NCBI GenBank assembly: GCA_050331455.1
Contig: JBHJGV010000064.1
Coordinates: 1-51,609 of the forward strand
Direction of reading: 5' to 3'
DNA from: CAYUYV01 sp050331455
GTDB taxonomy: Bacteria > Pseudomonadota > Alphaproteobacteria > JAJFIK01
DNA length: 51,609 bases
A program made the position numbers and the translations under genes. Numbering within the stretch: position 1 is the first letter of the stretch; every line of letters begins with the position of its first letter. The notes under the pieces are model-generated. The model searched no databases. It saw only the letters and a list, made by a program, of their open reading frames with translations, and was not told the DNA's origin. Positions 45,992-51,609 of this stretch are shown piece by piece.

Positions 45992-46405
45992 TCAAACAGT
46001 CACAAGCTTATTGTCCGTTTTCGCCTTCGGCGCCGGCTTTTCCCGGTGTTTCAGGCGCAAAAACACATTGGAAAGCTGGTGGGTCGGCTTGACGGCCTCG
46101 ACCGGCTCGGACGCCGCTTCGACGGCCTTCACGCGAGGGTCGGCGGGCACTTCGGACCCGAAAACGGAGCGCCGTCCGCGCTTGCCGCGAAGATTGATGA
46201 TTCCCTGCTCGGCCTCGATCCGCTTTTCCTGGCGCGCCAGGTTCACGCTGATCTCCCGGCGGGCGGGCTCATGGGCGCGGACAAGGTCGTTGAGGATGGG
46301 CCAACGGGATGCGGCATCCAGGAGCCGCTGTTCCTCGACGATTTCCTTCAGCTTCAGGTCTGGCATCCCAAGGCTTTGAGTCAGGCGAGTCTTTTCAATC
46401 GTCAT
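45992..46405 (-). CDS. BcsR-like cellulose biosynthesis protein
   Basis: A 137-residue cytoplasmic protein. Residues ~14-50 (LKLKEIVEEQRLLDAASRWPILNDL) match the BcsR pattern, in which a charged helix leads to RWPLLAE. The C-terminal ~85 residues are basic and probably disordered, which makes it longer than enterobacterial BcsR (~62 aa). BcsR forms a complex with BcsQ and is needed for synthase activity; the position directly before bcsQ supports that role here. No other family fits. The assignment rests on one short motif plus gene order. Confidence 0.65.
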   Translation of the reverse strand: MTIEKTRLTQSLGMPDLKLKEIVEEQRLLDAASRWPILNDLVRAHEPARREISVNLARQEKRIEAEQGIINLRGKRGRRSVFGSEVPADPRVKAVEAASEPVEAVKPTHQLSNVFLRLKHREKPAPKAKTDNKLVTV

Positions 46406-47296
46406 TTCTGCACCCCACGTCCGGTGAAAACCCCTTGACTGGCGTCTAATCCGCTAGAGGTGGAACCCCCTAACCCGATCGACGGTCCTCTCGATACAAC
46501 TTTCGTGCCAATGAGCAAAGCCTGGCCTCTTGTTCCAACATCCGGTGAACCATTGCGCGGTGGACCATTGCGCGGCGAGCCGTGGGACGGCCGGGAGGCA
46601 CCCTGAACCCGTGGGTCTCCTAAAGCCCGTGGGCCCCTGAGCCCGGTGTGTGTGGAAACCTGGAGCCAGCGGAGGGCTGACACGGGCCGGGACAGCAGGA
46701 CCACCGGCGAGGCACCCGACACGGACAATCATCCGACCAACCCACACGAGACACTGCCCCATGGCCTGTGTGAAATCGATGGATCAAAGTTCGATAGGCT
46801 CCACCACATCAGCACAAGTAAACAAGGGCCTTTCTGGCGGTCAAAATAAGGCAAGGGGGAAGACGATGCCCGCTTGAACCGCTCAAAAAAGGTAGAATGA
46901 ACCGGTCCAGCACCCTTTTTCCGATGGTGTGCTAGCAGAAATCCAAGAGCCTGCAAAGACCGAACGGCCCGAACCCGCCCCCCCCTGCCCATGCCCTTTT
47001 GGTGAAGCCCGTGCGCTCTCCGAAACGCGAGGTCCCCAAGATTCTGTCAAGGATACCGCAGCGGCCATCCGCATACCCCGGTCACGAAAAACGCTTGCGA
47101 CCTTGCGTTTTCGGAAAAGGCACCGATCTTTCATCAACAGGCTGATCGTCTTTACACCAATGCCAATCCGGCGTTTCGTGGCAAGCGGTGGAAGAGGCCG
47201 CCGCCCCCTTTGGGCGTACCCCGAAAGCGCCGCCCCAGTCGGCCGCCCCAGTTGGCGGCTCCAGTCGGCGGCCCCGGGCCGGCGTGAGGGCACGGG
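46406..47296. other. 891-bp spacer with short tandem repeats, no gene seen
   Basis: Upstream region of the leftward bcs operon, so its promoter should be at the left end. Two repeat clusters are visible: accattgcgcgg at 46549-46560 and 46564-46575 (15-bp period), and diverged cccgtggg units at 46608-46650. A 13-bp unit (cgccccagtcggc) is repeated about three and a half times at 47231-47275. Open frames here have no family motifs. Stretches at 46780-46870 and 47050-47170 are less GC-rich than the genes. Confidence 0.5.
47231..47275. repeat. 13-bp tandem repeat, about 3.5 copies
   Basis: The unit cgccccagtcggc is at 47231-47243, with one or two changes at 47244-47256 and 47257-47269, then a decayed copy. 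It lies just after the stop of the malonyltransferase-like gene (leftward). Confidence 0.75.
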
Positions 47297-48343
47297 TCAG
47301 GCCGCCGGACCGGTCACCAGGGGACGCCGATCCTCCAGCCCCATGGACAGGATCAGCGGATCGTCTTGCTGGGCCTTTGCGAAGGCCTCGCGGGACGTCA
47401 GATTGCGCCAACCGAGGGCAAGGAGGATCTGGGCCACCGGCGCGCCGAGGGAGGCACCGGGGCCGGTGATGATGATTCTTTCGGGCGCGAATTCCTTGAC
47501 AGCCACGTCCACGGCGCGGGTGAAATCATAGGTGCGGGTGATCTGGTCCGCGAGCGTGTAGTGGTACAGCGCTTCAAGGTCGGGCACGGCGGTGCGCCAG
47601 ATCACACCCCGCCCGTCGACGAGCGGGCGCCTCGGTGCCCGGAACAGATCCGGATGTAAGGCCTCTTGGGCGAGGGCTGCGACCGGATCGAGGAGCGGCG
47701 TGTGAAAGGCCGCATGGCGGGCGAGGCGCATGGGGAAGCGATCCTCGATGGGCTGAAGCCGCGCGGAAAGACTGTCGAGGGCCTCGTCCTCTCCGGCGAT
47801 CACCCAATAGCCGCCGAGCCGGATCGAGACAAAGAGCCGGCCGCCACTGTCCCGTTCGGCCTCCATCATCGCATTCGACACCGCCCGTTCCCGGTCCCGG
47901 TCCCGGCGCCAGTCCAGGCCGACCACAGGGTAGAGCAATTGTCCGCCCACCCCGTGCCGGGCCATGAGCGCCCCCATCGTATCGACCAGCGTGATCGCAG
48001 CCTCCGGCGAAAGGGCCCCGCCGGCCGCGAGGGCCAGATACCAGCCCAGCGAATTGCCGGTGACCGCCACGATATCGAAGCGCTCGGCATCGATGGCAGC
48101 CACATCGGCCATGGCACAGGCATGGATGAGGGCAGAGGCGTTCTCGCTGGCGGCATGGGCATCGAGACTGTATTGCGGGCGGGCATCGAGCGTCCGGACC
48201 GGGATCCGTCCGTGGGCGATACGATGAGCGTCGATCACGTCGAGCGCAGCCGCCCTTTTCCCGTGGTGACGGCGCAGATAGCCCAGTTGGTCCCGGCCAT
48301 AGGTGCCCCGCCCGGGACAGATCAAAAGCGCGCGCTCCCTCAT
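47297..48343 (-). CDS. ACP S-malonyltransferase-like protein
   Basis: A 348-residue alpha/beta hydrolase-type acyltransferase of the FabD family. The opening ALLICPGRGTYG replaces the usual FPGQGSQ block. The nucleophile elbow is TGNSLGWY (Ser98), and the catalytic histidine is likely in RHAAFHTPLLDPV; ITGPGASLG follows near the C terminus. The active site is therefore intact, but substitutions around it suggest an acyl group or acceptor other than those of housekeeping FabD. Its ATG overlaps the stop of the fused dehydrogenase gene (ATGA), so both are made together. The acyl carrier partner is not in the window. Confidence 0.8.
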   Translation of the reverse strand: MRERALLICPGRGTYGRDQLGYLRRHHGKRAAALDVIDAHRIAHGRIPVRTLDARPQYSLDAHAASENASALIHACAMADVAAIDAERFDIVAVTGNSLGWYLALAAGGALSPEAAITLVDTMGALMARHGVGGQLLYPVVGLDWRRDRDRERAVSNAMMEAERDSGGRLFVSIRLGGYWVIAGEDEALDSLSARLQPIEDRFPMRLARHAAFHTPLLDPVAALAQEALHPDLFRAPRRPLVDGRGVIWRTAVPDLEALYHYTLADQITRTYDFTRAVDVAVKEFAPERIIITGPGASLGAPVAQILLALGWRNLTSREAFAKAQQDDPLILSMGLEDRRPLVTGPAA

Positions 48344-50574
48344 GCCGCCCCCCTCCCTTGCGCTCTCTCCCCTTCCGCGGCGAGGCGCAGGGCCGCCGCC
48401 AGGATCCCGTCCTCCCCCGGCAGGACCGCTGTCGCGGCCGGGCCGAGGGGGATGAAACTGTCCTCCCCGGTGATCCGCGCGACCGGGCGCGAAAAGCGGT
48501 GCTCGCAAAAGCCGGTCATGAGGGCCTCGCTCAAGGACCCCGTCCGGCGGCATTCATCGACGATCAGGACACTGCGCGCAGGTCCCACCGCCTCCAGGAT
48601 CCGCTCCATGGCCAGGGGCTTGAGCCAGCGTAGGTCGATCACCCGGGCTGCGACACCATGATCCTTATGCAGACGGGTTATGGTCCGTCGGCTGAGAAAG
48701 GTCCCATTGCCGTAGGTCACGATGGCCAGGTCCTCCCCGTCCCCGAAGATCTTCGGCACACCGATATCCGGCAGCGGCGCATCGGTGGGGGGGACCGGCG
48801 AGAGCATGGCGCCGTCCCCCTCCTCCAGAAGGTCCTTGGTGCCGTAAAGGGCGATGGGTTCCAGGAAGATAACAACCCGGCCCTGCTCCCGCGCCAGATG
48901 CACGGCCCGGCGCAGGAGTCCCGGCGCCTCCGCCGCACAGGACGGGCACAGGATCACGAGTCCCGGCACATCGCGGAACACCGCAAGGGAATTGTCATTG
49001 TGGAAATGGCCGCCAAAGCCCTTCTGATAGCCGAGGCCGGCCACGCGGATGACCATGGGATTGGCGAACTGGCCCTGGCTGAAAAAGGACAGGGTCGCCG
49101 CCTCGCCGCGGATCTGGTCCTCGGCATTGTGAACATAGGCCAGGAACTGAATTTCCGGGATGGGAAGAAAGCCATTCTGGGCCAGGCCGATCGCGAGGCC
49201 CAGGATGGACTGTTCGTCGAGCAGCGTATCGATGACTCTCCGGGGGCCAAATTTCTCCTGGAGGCGCACCGTGGCTCCGTAGACGCCGCCCTTGGCGCCC
49301 ACATCTTCGCCGAAGACGACAATATTGCCATCCTCGGCCATGAGGTCGGCAAGGGTCAGGCTGATCATCCGGGACAGGTGCTGGGGCGTCTCCAGGGCCC
49401 TTGCATCGAGTGAGCGGGCCGCGTCCACCGTGGCGCGGGGCACCGGCCGGGGCAACGGCGCCACCCGCCAGGGCCCGTCCGGATGCGGAACGATTGGCTT
49501 CGCGATCTCCTCGGGCGTTTCAAGGCGCGGCCGGCCGGCGGCGGCCTCCATCACATGGGCCACCCGCTCGGCGATGCGGGCATCGAAATCGAGGAGGCCT
49601 TCCAGGTCCAGAAAGCCCGCCTCCAGGATGATCCGCGCCCCATGGAGGAGCGGATCCTCCCGGGTCTCGGCCTCAATCAAATCCCGGCCCCGATAGGCCG
49701 TCTCCACGTCGGATCCGGCATGGCCCATGAGGCGGACCGTCCGCAGATGGAGAAAGACCGGGGCACGGCCGCGCCGGGTCAGGGCCACCGCATGCCGCGC
49801 GGCGCGCCATGCATCGAGCAGATCCCGGCCATCGGCCTTCACATAGGTGAGCCCCGGCCGCGCGGAAAAGACCGCTTCGATCCACCCCCTGGGCGTCGGC
49901 ACCGAAATGCCGATGCCGTTGTCCTCGCAGACGAGCAGCAGAGGTATGGGGATGCCCTTAAAGGCGGTCCAGCAGGCGGCATTGATCGCCCCTTGGGCGG
50001 TGGAGTGGTTGGCCGAGGCGTCGCCAAAACTGCACAGCACGATCCCGTCGGATCCGATGGCCGTGTCCGTCTTGCGCAGACCCCTGGCAAGTCCGGCAGC
50101 GAACGCGGCCCCCATGGCCTTGGGCAAATGGGAGGCGATGGTCGATGTCTGGGGCGGCACATTGAGGAGTTTCGAACCCAGCACCTTGTGGCGCCCCCCC
50201 GAACACGGGTCTTCGACGCTGGCGGCAAAGGACAGGGCCATATCCCACAGCGGCGTGCCGCCGGGAGCGGCGCGGGACCGTTCCAACAAAAATGCCCCGG
50301 ACCGGTAATGGAGAAAGGCCATATCCGATAAGCGGCTCGCCCGGGCGAGCACGGCGTTGCCCTCATGGCCGGCGCTGCCGATGGAGTAAAAGGTCTTGCG
50401 CTCCCCCGCGAGGCGGCGCGCGGCGAGATCCAGGTGACGGCTGATCAGCTGACTTTCAAACAGGTCCATCACCGCCGACGGTGTCAGTCCGACCTCCGCG
50501 GGCGTGAGGGTGGTGAGACGCGCCGGCAGATGCCCCGCCTCCAGATGGCTTCGAAAGCTGTGAGACCCCGTCAT
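48340..50574 (-). CDS. Fused alpha/beta 2-oxoacid dehydrogenase E1 component (thiamine diphosphate)
   Basis: A 744-residue protein joining E1-alpha (~1-330) and E1-beta (~375-744) of branched-chain or related 2-oxoacid dehydrogenases. The thiamine diphosphate site lies between FGDASANHSTAQGAINAA and CEDNGIGIS. The beta half shows FGEDVGAKGGVYGAT and DTLLDEQSILGLAIG. It would decarboxylate a 2-oxoacid and pass the acyl group to a lipoyl E2, but no E2 or E3 gene is nearby. ATG 50574 is chosen; the frame is open to 50703 without family similarity. It is coupled to the malonyltransferase-like gene, hinting at a joint acyl pathway (inference). Confidence 0.85.
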   Translation of the reverse strand: MTGSHSFRSHLEAGHLPARLTTLTPAEVGLTPSAVMDLFESQLISRHLDLAARRLAGERKTFYSIGSAGHEGNAVLARASRLSDMAFLHYRSGAFLLERSRAAPGGTPLWDMALSFAASVEDPCSGGRHKVLGSKLLNVPPQTSTIASHLPKAMGAAFAAGLARGLRKTDTAIGSDGIVLCSFGDASANHSTAQGAINAACWTAFKGIPIPLLLVCEDNGIGISVPTPRGWIEAVFSARPGLTYVKADGRDLLDAWRAARHAVALTRRGRAPVFLHLRTVRLMGHAGSDVETAYRGRDLIEAETREDPLLHGARIILEAGFLDLEGLLDFDARIAERVAHVMEAAAGRPRLETPEEIAKPIVPHPDGPWRVAPLPRPVPRATVDAARSLDARALETPQHLSRMISLTLADLMAEDGNIVVFGEDVGAKGGVYGATVRLQEKFGPRRVIDTLLDEQSILGLAIGLAQNGFLPIPEIQFLAYVHNAEDQIRGEAATLSFFSQGQFANPMVIRVAGLGYQKGFGGHFHNDNSLAVFRDVPGLVILCPSCAAEAPGLLRRAVHLAREQGRVVIFLEPIALYGTKDLLEEGDGAMLSPVPPTDAPLPDIGVPKIFGDGEDLAIVTYGNGTFLSRRTITRLHKDHGVAARVIDLRWLKPLAMERILEAVGPARSVLIVDECRRTGSLSEALMTGFCEHRFSRPVARITGEDSFIPLGPAATAVLPGEDGILAAALRLAAEGERAQGRGAA

Positions 50575-51224
50575 GGCCCGCGCCGCCTTTCTTTCGCTTG
50601 TTCGCCCATCACTCAGGCAGCCTACCGGTGGACACAGAACCGCGAAAGACTGCCCATTCGCCGACACGGCCTGCGGCCGAGCGCCCTGGGCATTGAAATC
50701 CATTCAGAAATCACAGGCGTGATCGGCACTGTCATCGAAGCGTCACCGATGTGTGTTTCGTTCTGGTGCGCTTAGAGTTTCGGGATGAGTTTGCGTCCGG
50801 TGAAACCGGCTGGTCGACCGGCTGTTGGATGGCTAAGGATCGAAAACAGATCCGCCGGCACGGTTTGGTCATGCCGCAGTTGCGCCTGGGAGACGGGCTG
50901 CGGTGCGGCGGAGATAAAAAAGGGGTGAGGTCGTCGATGGTGGGGACTGTCCGGGTTTGCGCATCGGACTGTGGGCTTCTTCTCGCCGCCAATGCGAGTT
51001 CCAAAACGGTATGGGTTTCCGGGACCAGCCTCGATCAGGCTGGTCCTTTGTTGTGTGCGCTCCACGCGGGAAAAAGAGCGGATTGACGTCCGCGCTCTCG
51101 CGTCGGTTGCGCCTGGATGGCGGTCCAAGGCCAGGAAGCATCCGGGTCTGGGCGTTCGGGTTTGAGGGCCAATAGCGGTCCCGTTTCGACGGTTTTTGAA
51201 AAGCACAAGGGCAGAGGATACACC
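50575..51224. promoter_or_regulatory. 650-bp spacer upstream of the phosphatase gene
   Basis: Contains no gene with recognisable motifs. It should hold divergent promoters for the E1 unit and the phosphatase. A hairpin terminator lies at 51022-51046 about 180 bp before the phosphatase start, which leaves room for a short upstream transcript or a regulated leader. The 3' part is purine-rich before the ribosome site. Confidence 0.4.
51022..51046 (+). terminator. Intrinsic terminator-like hairpin without an upstream gene
   Basis: Perfect 9-bp stem ggaccagcc / ggctggtcc with a 7-base loop, followed by TTTGTTG on the plus strand. No plus-strand protein gene ends nearby, so it would terminate a non-coding transcript or attenuate the phosphatase leader. 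Confidence 0.6.
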
Positions 51225-51609
51225 ATGCAGGATATTGAATTGCTCAACGCAGGTCATGAAGCGGGTTCCGTCGGTGAGGCCATCGCCAGCCCCTATTTGC
51301 AGGCTGCTGACAGCTCCACGGCAACCGTGACCACGACCAACACAACGGATGGCGGCTTTACGCTCCAGATCCTGCACGCTTCCGATCTCGAAGGCAGCGT
51401 CGGTGCTCTGGGTCAGGCTCCGAACTTCGCGGCGCTTGCGGATGCGTTCGAACAGGATGTGGAGAATACGGTCATCCTGTCTGCGGGCGACAACTATATT
51501 CCGGGTCCGGTCTTCTCGGCCGCCGGTGACCGGGGTGTGTTCCGCGACGGCGGCCTGTTCAACGATGTCTACAACACGTTTTTCGGTCTGCCGGGCAATG
51601 TGGACAACA
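51225..51609 (+). CDS. Metallophosphatase/5'-nucleotidase family protein, partial (3' end outside the window)
   Basis: The first ~128 residues of a large protein, open to the window edge. A 45-residue leader without a hydrophobic signal is followed by FTLQILHASDLEGSVGAL and NTVILSAGDNYIPGPVF. These are the first metal-binding blocks of calcineurin-like 5'-nucleotidase/alkaline phosphatases. The first motif reads D-L-E-G rather than the common D-x-H. ATG 51225 follows AGAGG with seven bases spacing. Lack of a signal peptide suggests type I secretion through a C-terminal calcium-binding repeat region, which the window does not include. Confidence 0.8.
   Translation, partial: MQDIELLNAGHEAGSVGEAIASPYLQAADSSTATVTTTNTTDGGFTLQILHASDLEGSVGALGQAPNFAALADAFEQDVENTVILSAGDNYIPGPVFSAAGDRGVFRDGGLFNDVYNTFFGLPGNVDN

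Noticed and set aside
46402..46728. 108-codon minus-strand frame upstream of the BcsR-like gene
   Set aside because: Made largely of translated short repeats (SPRNGPPRNG), overlaps the next start and shows no ribosome site or family match.
50575..50703. 43-residue N-terminal extension of the fused E1
   Set aside because: Not similar to E1 leaders and no ribosome site at 50703; the ATG at 50574 fits the family better.

Overview
The window is a GC-rich bacterial chromosome segment, almost certainly from an alphaproteobacterium. The support is the purS-purQ-purL-bolA order, the crtE/crtI/crtZ carotenoid set, a cellulose synthase locus very close in protein sequence to that of acetic acid bacteria, and a small membrane protein resembling the accessory protein of the XrtV exosortase system. 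The order or genus cannot be fixed from the sequence alone. The first ~130 bases are homopolymer-like G/C runs that look like an assembly-edge artefact, and the last gene runs off the right end.

Layout. (1) 0.4-3.8 kb: purine synthesis subunits PurS, PurQ and PurL, then BolA. (2) 3.8-14.5 kb: a mixed region with a hybrid histidine kinase, an unusual flavin oxidase of the D-amino-acid oxidase family whose sequence order is circularly permuted, a soluble PAS-PAS chemoreceptor, an exported beta-helix protein, tRNA-Leu(UAA), a patatin-like protein that has lost its catalytic residues, a pirin, a fasciclin-domain protein and a DUF481 outer-membrane protein. (3) 14.9-21.4 kb: an exopolysaccharide region with a GDP-mannose 3,5-epimerase-like enzyme, a WecG/TagA/CpsF transferase, an EpsD-like lipoprotein isomerase, the XrtV-accessory-like protein, an Alg14/Alg13-like (PssD/PssE) pair and a family 2 glycosyltransferase. 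(4) 21.6-28.2 kb: prephenate dehydrogenase, then carotenoid genes. crtE, an ABC-2 exporter (ATPase and permease) and crtZ form one leftward unit, and crtI is divergent. (5) 28.3-33.6 kb: a CcdA/thioredoxin pair, a GAF-GGDEF-EAL c-di-GMP protein, a small membrane protein and a secreted sugar dehydrogenase.

(6) 33.9-46.4 kb: a complete cellulose locus. A leftward operon carries a BcsR-like protein, BcsQ, a fused BcsA-BcsB (1580 aa), a long BcsC and BcsD, and it converges with the bcsZ cellulase. It combines parts typical of enterobacteria (BcsR/BcsQ) with parts typical of Komagataeibacter (AcsAB fusion, BcsD). The PilZ domain of the fused synthase has lost both c-di-GMP-binding motifs, although a c-di-GMP enzyme lies a few genes away. 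(7) 47.3-50.6 kb: a two-gene unit of an acyl-carrier-protein malonyltransferase-like protein and a fused alpha/beta 2-oxoacid dehydrogenase E1. (8) 51.2 kb to the end: the start of a leaderless metallophosphatase/5'-nucleotidase.

No transposase, integrase, CRISPR array, phage gene or rRNA is visible. Intergenic spacers repeatedly carry short tandem duplications (13-19 bp units) of unrelated sequence. I saw no clearly new multigene system. The strongest leads are the permuted oxidase, the cellulose synthase with a degenerate PilZ domain, and the hybrid layout of the cellulose operon.
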